DNA of 64,000 nucleotides from Prostheceraeus crozeri (GCA_907163375.1 CAJQUW010008950.1:121001-185000), one strand, 5' to 3'; counted from the stretch's first letter, positions 22,705 through 34,893 are shown. The notes: generated by a model not told the origin, from the sequence alone. Translations and numbers: made by a program.

Positions 22705-23415
22705 CGCAGAATTAGATTGTTTAATCGTATCACTTTGCTAGAAGTGCAAGCTGATTCAAGCAGATGGTACATTCAGGAACTTACTAAGTGAGCAAATGGA
22801 AATTTTTAATGCATTAAAGAGATGGGAAAAATAGTCGTGCGTCGCTTGCGGATTGCTGTGAATTCCTTCAAAATGCTCCGATCGCTACAATTCCTTCAGA
22901 TTCGATGAATTCAGATCATTGCGCAAAAGCTCCCCCGACAATGTTGGTCCTTCGATCACTTTCAAAAAAGTTAGCAGGTGCACGAAAAAGCGTTCACAAA
23001 CTTCTCTGTAGATCTTGTTATCGTCTGCGTCTCTTTGCTGTGTGACCCGGTTGATAACAGTCACTGAAACTTTGCACATTGGCGTGTTTAATGTTGAACT
23101 GGCTGCTCATTGTTCGATTTCTATGATATTATGTCAGCAGATTGTGCCATTTCATTAACTTTACATGCTCCAATGTTTCCTTTCTAGTCAAACAGAAGAA
23201 GAGACGACCTGTCTAAGGCCTCAGCCACTCTGCGAGCTTTTCCAAGCGTTTCCGAGCAAAGCGTTTTGCATCAAATATAAAGTCATCATTACAGCAGTTG
23301 TAGACTGCCACACAGCGAGCAAAGCAAACGAGAGCGATTAAAGCTTACGGACATACGTTTGCTCGGAACGCTCGTGTTTGCGTTGCTTTCACTGTGACTG
23401 AGGCCTAATTCTGTG
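22705..23415 (+). mobile_element. Family A short-form MITE with a nested MITE
   Basis: The left end is CGCAGAATTAGATTG. The element follows the short-form A sequence to GACCTGTCTAA, where a 189-bp TAA-flanked MITE (23217-23405) interrupts it. The last bases ATTCTGTG then resume, ending at 23415. Removing the MITE and one TAA restores the usual A terminus CTGTCTAATTCTGTG. The flanking 8-mers do not match, so the outer duplication has decayed or been lost. Confidence 0.87.
23217..23405. mobile_element. MITE with TAA target duplication, copy 2
   Basis: 189 bp closely matching 14439-14628, with ends GGCCTCAGCCACTCTG and CAGTGACTGAGGCC-like sequence, between TAA at 23214-23216 and 23406-23408. 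It sits inside the right terminal repeat of a family A element, so it is younger than that insertion. Confidence 0.93.
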
Positions 23416-23689
23416 CTCTACAGTGTACATACGTATGATTAGAATAACAAAATATAATAATAAATATATATGATCATTACATGATAATAAATATCTAATC
23501 ACACAATCACACCTGTGGATAATCACATATGCAAGTATGCTGACACAATTGTAATATATAGGCTACAATATTGAATTAATAATTCAAAGAAAGATCTCGA
23601 AAAGTATTCGAAAATCTAATCGGCTTCCACTAGCGAAGCAGTAAAACATATGTAAATTACTACCAAAAGTAGAGTGGTAGCGTGGATAG

Positions 23690-23885
23690 TGTGGCCGGGA
23701 GGCCTTTTGACTAAATTGACAAATTAATCCTGGATTTTCGGAATTTGCACTGGTCCACGGAATCCCGGGATTGCAATCCCTACCGGCATCCCATGCTATT
23801 AACATAGATCTATGCTTGTAATGGGATATTTACCATTCTATTCAATCCCGGGACTAACTCCGAGATTGGCTCAATTTTGGAATCC
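23690..23885. repeat. Second CCCGGGATT motif cluster
   Basis: Contains GGAATCCCGGGATTGCAATC and CAATCCCGGGAC, echoing the cluster at 22005-22400. The two may be parts of one old transposon split by the family A copy at 22705-23415; that is inference. Confidence 0.5.
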
Positions 23886-23894
23886 CTAAGTGTG

Positions 23895-24086
23895 ACGAAC
23901 GAAGAACTTGATGTGCATGACACGCACGCAACTGGCTGCTGTCGGAGGCTCACTGCTTATTCAGTGACGACTTATTGTTTGACCGTAGATCGTGTGTGGT
24001 GTGCACTACTTCATTATCGCATACGAGATATGACTCTGTTCTTCTAGGAAACAACGACTAAAAGGAACGAGCAGTCTAATTCTGTG
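23895..24086 (+). mobile_element. Family A relative, right end only
   Basis: The end CAGTCTAATTCTGTG is preceded by CTAGGAAACAACGACTA and GGAACGAGC, which match the right part of the 70-bp micro-element at 20568. The left boundary is uncertain. This is a third right-end type for family A. Confidence 0.65.
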
Positions 24087-24915
24087 ATATGCATTGTGAT
24101 GAAACTAATGCATAATATGCCTAAGCTATTTGTGCAAGTCCTAAGCAGTGCTGAAAGTGGTATCTACCAAATTGCACTTAACTCATTTTATATTTGATGT
24201 TTAACTGCAAGTTATGTAATTCAGATGTTCATCGCTATTATTGTGAAAAATTGAAGTTCTCCCGATAATTGTCTTATTATCTTGCAACAAAATGGGAAAA
24301 ATTCTTGTTTTTTCTCATTACAAGAACATTGCTGTCTCAGCTCCCATGAGGGACAAACACTACAAATGTCGTATGATACTCATTCCTCTACTTGAGCAGC
24401 TATTATGAGCTCATGCAATCAGAATTCCAAAGGTCAAGTATTGATGACAAGATCATATCAAAATAAAAGGGAATATCTCCACGAGAAGCAGGAGTTCACA
24501 AGTTTTTATGAGATTTGCACCTGCACTAAAACAATGAATCCAACATTGCAATCTAATGCTACGATTGAACTTCTCTATCCACTAGCTTCGAAGATCTGAA
24601 CTTAGCCATGTCCCTCTATTCCTAACTAACAATTTTGACTGACGGACTGAGTCGAGCTACTTGACACCTCAGCGTGGCAATGATAGAAGAATGTAGGTTT
24701 GAAATCTAATAATCGAATTAGTCAATATGATCTGTGAGTCAGTTATTCCTCTTCTAACTTTTCTCTGTCCCACTCAGGGCGCAGTGCCATGCTAGCGAGA
24801 GATGAGTTATGACTTTTGGATTTCTTTTATAATCTGATTCATCAAGAGGACTCACTGCCTTCCAACGTCTCCACATGTCCGGAAAGGTTCGGATCGGCTC
24901 AAGATAAATAAAACT
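24087..24915. other. Gene-free region
   Basis: No gene or repeat is supported. The 64-codon frame at 24405-24599 has no recognised motif. Confidence 0.4.
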
Positions 24916-25392
24916 GGTGTGCCGGGCTAAAGTTGCTCACTACCAAATTTACTCCACAGTAACTTTGGCCTGGGCTAAAGTTACTCCCCCAAGGAGCAAG
25001 TTTGGCAAAAATATTTTTTGATGTTTTGTAAAGATTTCCATCAATAGTGTATAATTTCCACACAAAACTTGTTAAAATATAGCTTCATATGTCGGAGAAG
25101 TTATTATTGTCAGTAAATTAGGCCGCTAAAAGTCGTGTTTATGCGCTAACTTAGTGGAAAAGTAAAGTTAGTGTTGTTCCACTAACTTAGGAATTCAAAC
25201 TGCTATACTTTAAATTCGCATTCCGACTTAGTAACTTCTTATTTCTGAAATCTAATTCGAGATTCGTAACCAGCCGGTTTAGATTGAGAAAGTAACCCTG
25301 ATTTATATCAGAAAAAATCGAAATAAACAGAGAAAACAGCATCATAAAAAGGGAGTAACTTTGGTCAGGGAGTAGCTTGAGACTGTTACACC
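24916..25392. mobile_element. Probable TIR element with AAAGTTACTCCC motifs
   Basis: The left part carries GGGCTAAAGTTGCTC, AGTAACTTTGGCC and GGGCTAAAGTTACTCCC. The right part carries the inverted form GGGAGTAACTTTGGTCAG and GGGAGTAGCTTGAG. The ends GGTGTGCC and, inverted, GGTGTAAC set tentative limits. The interior also has ACTAACTTAG runs in both orientations. No matching target duplication was found, so the boundaries are approximate. Confidence 0.55.
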
Positions 25393-27854
25393 GTCTTATT
25401 GGCGGAGTTTTCTCGAATCTTGGACAGACTCTCCTGATATTACACCGACAAGACCTTTCCTGCGTAAATGAAGTCTAGCCGTAAACTCCTGACTAAAATT
25501 AGACTTAAACTGCAACAGATTATTAACTATTCACATCTACATCGACTTTGCACACATTAATAACTGCTCTTGTCAATTAGTTCAGAACTTAGAAAAGTGT
25601 TCTCAGACTATCAATTGGCTGATAAATGTCCTCATTCTTTACAAACAAGTAATTGCGTTTTCTCTAAGAACGACAACGATATGTAAAAGGGAAAATGGCG
25701 CCAGAAAGTCATGTAGCTATTTCACTACAGCAAAAATTGTTGCAGAATCCCAAAGCAAGAGATCTATTTCCCTTCAGTCTAGCAAGCATGCCGCAGCTGA
25801 AAATATTTGCACAACATTAAGGAATCCCTCAATATCGGAGTCTAAATTCAATTCTGTTTGAACTATTCTAGTATCAGGTTTAAATGTACTTCCACAACAC
25901 ACGAAATCAACAACGACAGACAAGAGAAGCTACGGGCATTCATGTGCACCACCGAATTGCTCAATTCGAATCATACAGAGCAAAAACTGAACGCTGCTTT
26001 CATTGATAGCGTACGTAGTAGAGTCAGAGGAAAGTCGAATAGACTGACATACCGCAAATTCTCTGATACAACGCCACTATCAATATAAACCTCCTTTTCA
26101 ATTGATCTATAACTCGACTTTTAGACATTACATAACATCATTCAATCTAAATTTCTTAGCTGTGCGTGGTGCAATTTTCATACTTTACAATGGCAATGCG
26201 TGTGGGCAGAATTCGAAGTGGATGGAGATCATCGAGGTCAGGGACTGTCTCCTGCAGGCAGATCTTCCATTCCTGTTCAAGGAATTTCAGAATGATTATT
26301 GAACTTCAATCGCAGCAATAAATGTTTAGAGGACAAATGGATTGGTGGGTTCTGTCCAGTGACAAGGTCAACAAGATATCCTGACAAATTGCTTAGAGTT
26401 ATGATGAAAAGAAGACCAGCAGATACAAAAAACATCAATTTATGAAAGAATGGAATTCAAATTTTGAAATGCCATTCATAGTGAAAAGATGACCACGTTG
26501 GTAAAAGCTGACATCACTATTGGAACGTGCATACGCCTAATCTGTTGGATCGGGTCATGTCTTTCTGCCTCCGTGACCCATGTATTGAGAAGCAAAAAGG
26601 CATCCCAGGGACTTAAACATAATGATAAACAACAAAGAGAGACAAAGTGCATTCAAGTTGTGTGAAACAGAAACTGCTGTACCCAAAAAGGGCCTGAGTC
26701 CATGATTCATGAAAGAAGGACCTGAGTCCATTTCGTTCATGAAACTTAAATGAACTTTTCAAAAGGATTTCAAAGTTTTGTGGTATAAAGTGAATTTGAA
26801 GTCATCTCCTTCACTATTTACCTAAAATCTGGATACTTACACTACTTAATGCACTTTTCTTCCTCTGATCTACTTCTTCCTCGATTCTTGATAGGAAAGA
26901 ATCAATCTGATTTATTTAAGAGACAAATTAATAAAAATGTTGATTATTAAGCTATTCTATGAAACAGGTGTTTAACTGAAGCATTAACCCAAAAAAAGCT
27001 CAGATTTATACATCCGTTTTAAACAATGATATTTGTTTATCTGCTTTTAGTATAGATAATTTCGCATGATTGGTACCCTGGTCCGAAGCCCTCGTTAGAA
27101 AAGTTGCGACGTTAAAGCTTCATCACATTGGCTTCATCTTTAAATTAAGAAGATGACAAATCGCGAAATGGAAATGAAAGATTTACTTAAAGTCGATAGA
27201 ACTTTTCTAATTTTTTAATATTGTGAAGTTTGACTATCCTCGAGTTACACAAAGCGCAGAGATACACTAGCGTCGTGCCAATCAGTCGAATCTAATATGA
27301 TTTCCCTTGATAGGCTCTTCAATACCAATCAGTCACAGTTGATGAATTATGCAAAGTCTAAATTACTATGAGTTGCCATGTTCTACTGAAATGCTATCAA
27401 TTACTCAGTGACTGACCAAAGCTTCCGTTGTGAAATGTTGATTGGTCTGAATAAAATTGACATGAACATACTTGAATCTGAATCTTTTACATTCCAGTAA
27501 AATGGGGTTCACATGTCGTTTTCATTCTAAGAACAATGGAGAGTATCTACCTTTTTACATACGAGCTTGTACAGTAACAACATCAATTTCAGTTCCTTGA
27601 TAAATGTTTGAAACATATTCTGCAGGCATTGACACTTTGGGAAAATAAATCACAAAAAGCGATTGTGAATAGGTATGAATAATTCATACCTGTTCAAATA
27701 GAAATGGAGATTTGAATTGAGGCTTGGTGTATGCGGCTACGAGAAATTCCGGCACTTCTAAAATGACAACAATAATAAGAGAGTTTGGAAAAAGGGTGCT
27801 TTGTACAAGATTCAAGCAAGCACGGCGTTTTACACATTTCTAAGTGCTAATTAC
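25393..27854. other. Gene-free region with one short palindrome
   Basis: No gene is supported. The adjacent small frames at 25858-26088 and 26102-26302 have no recognised domain. At 27671-27691 a 10-bp perfect inverted repeat (AGGTATGAAT and ATTCATACCT) surrounds one base. Confidence 0.4.
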
Positions 27855-27925
27855 ATGCCTAATTGTTATTGTGAAAGCGAATTTGTCATAACTACAAATT
27901 CGGTTTCACAATAGCAATTAGGCAT
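27855..27925. repeat. 71-nt near-perfect hairpin (pre-miRNA-like)
   Basis: Two 32-nt arms (27855-27886 and 27894-27925) pair across a 7-nt loop CATAACT. In the plus-strand transcript there is one G-U wobble and one G-G mismatch. The arm begins ATGCCTAATTG and ends GCGAATTTGT. Stem length and loop size resemble a metazoan pre-miRNA, but a short MITE or a single foldback would look the same. I see no second copy in the window. Confidence 0.6.
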
Positions 27926-28857
27926 ATAAAAGAACTTAAATTTTCTTTATTTTACATTTCAAGGGCGCTTGGTGAGGAAAGAATACCACTCACCATTATA
28001 GAAATGATTCAAACAACAATTTATAAATGTTATAAATATATTTATATATAAATGTATAAGTTATCTAGAAATTTTTATCATGTAAGGATATCTCAAGCTC
28101 TTTCCTTCCGACACTAGACGTTCAAAAAATTGTTCATATCCTACTACTGTATTCCAAACGTCATTTGAGGGAAATTTACCAATAGCTTTACCTTAGAATA
28201 TATCTCATTGAAATGAAGTCTGCATTCAAATTACGTGAATATATTGGCTTTTTCCAAGAACAATAAAGTATCAACTCTTGCAATGGACATTCAATCCATT
28301 CAACCGAGGAAACAATCAAGTTTTATGATTACCGTTAGATACAAGGAACGTATTTTGAAATCGAGCATGATTACGTTCAATCAACATTTGCATATTTGTC
28401 ATTGAGGGTTGACATGATGCATGTAATTTTAAAAAGCCATTTTGCCTGTAATTCTCAAATGTCTGTCACTCAGAACTTGCCTTAAATAGTGTGCACTTTT
28501 TAGTTTGCCTTTCTTCGCATTAATTTTCCTGTTTTTAATGTCTCTCCTCAATAGTTGCCAATTGGTTGTCAATGTGCGTTGCTCGACCTTGATAAAGTCA
28601 CTATCACCATGACCAGCCAGTTCTGTTTTGGAAAAATGACTTTTATTAACCATTCACCACAAACGATATTTGCAAATTAAAGAAAATTTCGAATACGATA
28701 GGCATAGCTAATAAAGTGAGCATTAATGCGAATAGTTGGTGAAGACAAGCGAGATACTATTCTACCATCAACTCTCCTATACGAAGTAATTTATTGGAAG
28801 TGCACAGACCAGCCTACAATTTTATCATAATGATTTTTATTCACTCTAGAAAGTAGT
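27926..28857. other. Gene-free AT-rich region
   Basis: Contains an almost pure A/T self-complementary run near 28018-28062. The 74-codon minus frame at 28429-28653 has no recognised motif. Nothing else is supported. Confidence 0.4.
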
Positions 28858-28865
28858 AGTTCAGA

Positions 28866-29117
28866 CATAGAAATTGATAACAATGAAATTTCGAAACGGA
28901 AGTAAAATTCATGCAATACACAATAGTGGCACAAAGATCGCACGTATTTTCACTTTTACACTTGTTGACGACTGAATCATTGGGTTGGAATCAGTCACAT
29001 GTGTAATTCTAAGCTTTTCATTGGTGATCCATGCCTCAACTTAGTTCCCCCGGATGTGCCGCGACCTTGAGTCAATTTCCATCCTAGCCAACTTCAGATA
29101 AACAATCTATTTCTATC
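28866..29117 (-). mobile_element. Family B MITE, copy 3
   Basis: 252 bp with ends CATAGAAATTGATAAC and CAATCTATTTCTATC, flanked by a perfect 8-bp duplication AGTTCAGA (28858-28865 and 29118-29125). It is inverted relative to 700-955 and matches it throughout (GATGTGCCGCGACCTTGAGT on this strand). Confidence 0.93.
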
Positions 29118-29318
29118 AGTTCAGATAATCAAGTAGATCCTCCAATGGTGGATGTGGATGCATGGCCATCAGTCTACATCCATAGATAGCTATACACGCT
29201 GAGTTTGAAGTCATCATAGATATCAAATGAAAATGTGACATCCCTATGAAACAGCAGTAAGTTTTCATTCAAGGAGGATTGATGCAAATGTCGTCTTATC
29301 GACGCAGTAGTAACTATG

Positions 29319-29372
29319 GGGCTGTTCATTAACTGAAATTCTGCCGGCAGAATTTCAGTTAATGAACAGCCC
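29319..29372. mobile_element. Perfect 54-bp palindrome flanked by CTATG
   Basis: The two 27-bp halves are exact reverse complements with no spacer; each starts GGGCTGTTCATTAACTG and they meet at CTGCC/GGCAG. The direct repeat CTATG lies immediately on both sides (29314-29318 and 29373-29377). It looks like two joined terminal repeats of a DNA transposon that inserted as a unit. One extra G/C pair could also be counted in the palindrome, giving a 3-bp TAT flank instead. Confidence 0.85.
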
Positions 29373-29377
29373 CTATG

Positions 29378-30027
29378 GCTCCAATTATCATTTATTGCAA
29401 CAATAATATAAACACCATTATGATTACTGTAATTAATAAATAGTTAGAACTGTAATTCATAGCCATTCAATTGTGCTTTCGCGATTTACTTTTTTGAAGT
29501 ATTAAAACACAATAAAGAATTGAATTGAAAAAACAAGATATTTTGAAACGTAATTTCAGGATTAGAATAAATTGCATGGACAATGGACATTTACAAATCA
29601 ATTCTTCAAACAAACTTGACATTATCTAAAGCAATACTTGAAGGTTCAAATACTCTTTTGCCGTGACTCATCTCGTCCTTATCTTCTTTGACAACGCTGA
29701 AGAAGTTGGACATTTTCCTATATGATTTCTGAGTTGCCTAGTAACAAACTCGCATTCCATGCGTCTGAATATTACATGAAGTAATTGAAGGTACATCAAT
29801 TATATGAGGATGAGACAGAAATCGCTAAGTCTTCTACAAACAATCACAGAATGCTTCGCGAGATCAGAATGAATTAAAGTCGTCAAACCGAAGACACGGA
29901 TGAGTGGTAGATCCTCTAAAGCCTGCAGAAATCCTGCTGAACTCCAACTGGAAAATGTTCATATGACTTCGTAATCCCCTACAATATTTTGATTTTGATT
30001 TTCTATGCACCGTATTATCAAGATTTT
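29378..30027. other. Gene-free region
   Basis: No gene, repeat or RNA is supported. Confidence 0.4.
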
Positions 30028-30120
30028 AAGCTCATGTGCTTATAAGCAAAAATCGCTTGCTTTCATTGGGATACAGCAGATGTGCATTTTGTTCGCTTAT
30101 AAGCGCATGTGCTAATATCC
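30028..30120. repeat. Inverted repeat centred on CTTATAAGC motifs
   Basis: CTCATGTGCTTATAAGC on the left pairs with GCTTATAAGCGCATGTGC on the right around a loop of about 45 bp. The same motif recurs at 30795 (CACTTATAAGCGCACC), followed by CGCATGCGCG, so this may be a dispersed small element. Confidence 0.6.
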
Positions 30121-31121
30121 GAATATAAGAGCATGCCAGTCAATATGATTCTCTCGTCTCTCTCTGTGGCTTACATGATCACATTGACCTCCATGTACAG
30201 CACCATAATGAAATTTAACTATTAATTTTTCGACAATCAATAATTTTCATTTCTCACGTTGAATTCCGATTCCAATAGCAACATTTATTCAAATCACAAA
30301 ACCTATATAAGAATGAAGACAAAATATCCCAGCTAAGTGTCAACCTTAATGCAGTTATTTTAATTAGCTACATAATCTAACCTGCTTTGACAAAATAAGT
30401 CAATGCGCTACTAGAAAGGATAGGCTCAGCCTCGGCTCTGCTCGTTAGTTAATAATTTCCTTCACTTATCTAGTTCAAAGTAAAACTTACTATGAAATGG
30501 CGAAGATAAATGTTGATGTGTTTGATTAAATATTGGGTTAAAACATGATTAGATAATTACCACTATTAATGTTAGATTATTTCTAAAATGTTTTATTTTA
30601 CTTTGATGAAATGAATAATGGCAAAATTTACATGGATTACTAGCACAACGTTTAGGTCATATTATGGGCTAACTTAATTGTTCAGATACATGTTCATGTA
30701 GAGCGAAGCATATTTCAGCTAACTGCCATGAAATTTTGCTACCAAGTGATTTAAAACAAAAAATAATTTTGCGACTGATGCACTTTTTTCCACTTATAAG
30801 CGCACCTCCGCTTTTGGACGCATGCGCGTAAAATCGCGATAGTACGGTATTTGTTGTAACAATCAAAGAAAATACAGGGGACCAAGGCAAAGATGGCTAA
30901 CAATCGGACTTCCTTTCCATGACAAACTCCATTTACAAACTCATTGAGATGTTGCTCTTGAATATCATTTTTTTCATTCTGATGCAACGATGGAGACATT
31001 GTCGTGATATATTTTCAGTCCGTTTATATCGCGTATAACACCCATAAAGTTTTATGGAAATATGCACATTGCGGAGCGATAGTCATAGAGTTGAGAGATT
31101 GCAAGTTTGGTGGGCAACAAT
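30121..31121. other. Gene-free region
   Basis: Apart from the TTATAAGCGC motif and the CGCATGCGCG palindrome near 30795-30830, no feature is supported. The minus frames at 30669-30999 overlap each other and have no motif. Confidence 0.4.
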
Positions 31122-31300
31122 TTCACTACTCCCCTATACCTGGGGCCTGGACGGTGCTGACATAATCAGACTTCAATCTGCTGCGTTGCGATTTAGTATG
31201 GATGTCCTTCCTGATGACTTCCAATGACACTTTCGAGGCTCGACCTCAGGACCAGAGGATTACATGGACCAAGCACTAAACCAGTGTACCACAGAGATCA
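31122..31300 (-). mobile_element. tRNA-derived SINE, copy 3
   Basis: On the minus strand it matches the SINE at 20919: box B GAGGTCGAGCCTCG, the body with GTCATTGGAAGTC and AGGAAGGACATCC, and the tail with GTCAGCACCGTCC ending in GGGAGTAGTGA. Confidence 0.87.
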
Positions 31301-32717
31301 CATCGGGCGCTATCTCGTATTTACTGTCTATTGCGGATCTCCATCACTGCATTGGTAGATTATGATCTCATCAAAAACAGTGCGAAATATATAGACTATC
31401 AACTCCTGTAAAATTTGGAAACCAAAGATATCTATAATCAGTATGGGAGTATATAAATCAGCTCTAATCTTCTACTGTATATACCGATATTATTAATGAA
31501 AACGAATGAGTTGTTTATAATCAAAAGTTAATTCATGAAGTTTTCTGTCATTGAATACTTAATGATATTTGGATTTTATTGCCGGATGTCTTTTTCAAGA
31601 TGACGATCGGCTTCCAATTCTAATTTACTCACCAATTATTATCACACAACATCAGAAAAAGTGAACATCTCATCACAAGAAAAAGCTCATCTTCCCGATC
31701 TGCCGCAGAAACAAACCCTGTCTCAGTTCTAATGAAACCATAACGCAATTTGTTAGAGATAGAACAAATTTGGCTCACAAGACTTGATTTGACTGTCAAG
31801 AAGTTGTTGATGCCCACTTGCAGTCATCATGTACCTAATTCACTATCCTCTCAAACAAGATAATGCACTACAACCCTTCTTTACTCATTTTGTTGTTACT
31901 TCTCATGCGACAATGAGGTGCACTCAATAATGGCGGTAGTTTAATGAGAGGTTGACGGCTGTAACACACTGAGCTTTTTCTGTGTCGGTCGGCTGGCTGG
32001 TAATTCAGTGAATAGATTATGTCATAAGTTTTCTCATCACAAAAATTGAGCAAAGGTCATTGAAGAATTTTCATTCAACACAGATCCAGTGGTGCATCTT
32101 GAAAATTTTCGCTAACCTTGCTACTTCTGTGCAAGTACAATTTCGCTAATGTTGAGGCATTCACACATACTTCATGACTAAAAGGAATGTTATTAATTAT
32201 ATTCTGTCGTAAAGGAAGTTATCGATTATTATTACCGGAGTCATTCTGTCATCATACTCCTTTGGGGTCATCACTTCAATTTCTTCCATTTCATCAGTAA
32301 TTAAATGAAGCAGTTTTACAGCAAGATGTTTGAAAATGAGGAAATATAACAAAGCAAACAGCGGAACAGCTTGGTAGCACTTAGAACAATTAACAGATTT
32401 TCACAGGGTGAGCGCGGTCAAAGAATCAAAGTGTTTGCTAACAGACTTGATGGTCTTCATTGTCAAACATTTTCCTCCTTGTTCTCTGGACATTTAATTA
32501 ATGTACTTTTACAGTCTTATGCAAGAAAAGTGAATGCTATAGCATTTTGTCTGCTTTACCGTCGCTCCGGTGCAGTCAGTTAAGTTAAGTGAAGAAGTAG
32601 CCAGTTTGTCTCCATAGATTACGGTTCGATTCCTTGATCATGCAAGCGCTCGCAGGAAATCAATGCTGGATGCGAATATGGACTACGACTAAGCCATGAA
32701 TCCTTGATTGCTTCACC
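31301..32717. other. Gene-free region
   Basis: No gene or repeat is supported. Around 32560-32640 a weak tRNA-like box B (GGTTCGATTCC) occurs without a convincing box A or body. Confidence 0.35.
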
Positions 32718-33088
32718 GGTACTTCTATTCTCCCCCCTCCCCCACATTATCCAGTGTTTCCAAATTCATCGAATTTCGTCAAACTTAGTCACATTGGATT
32801 TAGAATAGACTTGATGTCACTGAGTGACAGTGGAACACCACTGAAAAGTCTTACGTGAACCCTGGGATGAAGGACCGATGCCTTGGATACTCAGATAGAA
32901 TACAAGATACAGCTGTGATCATGAACTTCGTGGGATTGCTGTCTACAGTAAGCGACAAAGCAAAAGTTGTAAATTATCTACAGACCAGAGGAATTTTACA
33001 CACTCACCGCTTTTACGACGGTAGTGAGACGGCACTTAAGAGCAAGAGAAGATCGTGTGTGGGCCCGTAGGGTGAAGAATAGAAGCAC
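32718..33088. mobile_element. Family D (GGTACTTCTATTC) element, copy 1
   Basis: It starts GGTACTTCTATTCTCCCCCC and ends GGTGAAGAATAGAAGCAC, an eroded inverted end. It matches 35012-35433 along its length (AGACTTGATGTCACTGAGTGA region, then ACAGCTGTGATCATGAACTT). No target duplication is visible. The 71-codon frame inside is not conserved in the second copy. Confidence 0.78.
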
Positions 33089-34008
33089 AAATTCATCGAA
33101 ACCATAACCGAATGATGACGATGGCATATTTGTTGCAATAATTATCTACTCATTTTCTAATTTCTCTTTCGGCGAGGCAAGAATTGAGTAAAGTATTGTT
33201 GCAGCTGTAGGCATACGTTTATCGACATGCATGCATGTACTATCATAAATAATTTCCTCAACCAAAGCTTGAGCTCCATTTCTCTCATATTTAGGTCATG
33301 CAAGGTACTCTGATTTTATTCTGATCCAACGATTCATGCTTTGCAAGCAGTTAAAATAATTGAATGCTAGGCTATCAATCAATTGAATACGATTAATTAC
33401 AAACTAAAATCGCCGATTGATGTTTTTAAAATTATTTTAAGAACATTTTGTCTACTTAACGGTTTAATCTACTTTGAACAAATTGGTCTCATTTAGAACA
33501 CTCAGTTATGATATTGTAAGATATGAAACCATTTTACCTTTATCACTATCATAATTTTATCTAAAATAATGGTGTGAGACAAATTGGTAGAAAGCTCACA
33601 AAACAAGAAGAACAGAAAATACTTATGGAAAGATTTAGGAGATCTGCTGCCTTTTCCCATCAACAAAGCCGTATCTGCATTGGCACCTTGAAATATCGGA
33701 GTTTTAAATATAAATATTGTTTCATTATGCAATTGCATCAAATATTTGGTCGCAAAGCAATCGAGGTCGACATGGAAGCTTCGCTACAAAACTGATTCAT
33801 TTACAAACGATCATGGTTGCTCATTTGAAGTGGAAATGTCTGTGCAGCCGTGTTACGCAATGCCATCTCATGTTGCATATGAACTGATTTTTATAGCCTC
33901 ACACCAATAAGCACATTATCCGAAAATTAGCACAGATAGAGAACAACTGACAAAAACCTACAAGCCATTATTCGCTTGATGAAATCCAATATCCTATTTG
34001 GTTTTATT
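33089..34008. other. Gene-free region
   Basis: Overlapping frames at 33502-33795 on both strands show no motif. No gene or repeat is supported. Confidence 0.4.
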
Positions 34009-34187
34009 GTCACTCCTCAACCATAGTGGGGGCTTCGACGGTGCTGACATAGTCAGACTTTTGACTGGAGCGTTGTGATCTCTTGGTCCGGATGACCTTC
34101 CTGACGACTTCCAATGACACTCTCGGGGATCGAACTATGGACCAGAATATCTCTAGTCTAAGCACTTACCCACTGTGCCAAGGAGAC
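34009..34187 (-). mobile_element. tRNA-derived SINE, copy 4
   Basis: A minus-strand match to the SINE at 20919, with TGGCACAGTGGG in the box A region, GTGTCATTGGAAGTCG and GTCAGCACCGTC. It is nearly complete but diverged in the box B region. Confidence 0.87.
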
Positions 34188-34893
34188 CTCTTTGAGAAGC
34201 GATATTCAAGAATAAGCTAGTCATCAAGTGTTCGATAATGTTTTCTCAGTTTTAGGTATTGTGATCGTTTTCTTATGATCGATGAATTATATTCTGTCTA
34301 AAAAGGTCTGTCAATTTCGGTGTGTTGGCTCTTGAAAAGTCATTGTCTATGGATAGGCATTCCATCATGTACGTTTGCAGATATTCTCATGCAATGATTT
34401 TTATTACAAAGATTGAATACTTGCGCTGCATACTTGCTTAGTTTTTACCGAGATAAGAAAGTTCCTGTAAAGTTGTTTTATCAGTTGATACTATCGCTTT
34501 GTGAATATGACACACTGATATGCCATCTCAATTATGTGAGTCAAATCATGAAATTCTAACTATACCTAATATAGTACATACAGCACATTTTACTGGCGAT
34601 GCACATGCAGAATTGCAGTGAAATTGCCTTTAATTTGAGTGCAGTGTCTTAACCATTATATGATGACTGAGTGCAGCCTTTATAAAATTCGCATACTTGA
34701 CGCATGGTATCTGCATGATTGATAATTCACATTCTGTAAAATAAGCACCTTCTGTAGGCCTATTTCCTGACATTATCAAATCAAAAGTAAAGGCACGTGT
34801 GTAATTAGACAGCTATGATAACAACATGGATTTCAGTCCAACTAAGTTGTCAGAGAAAGCAAGAATACTGTTTCTTATTGAAAAATGAATTTA

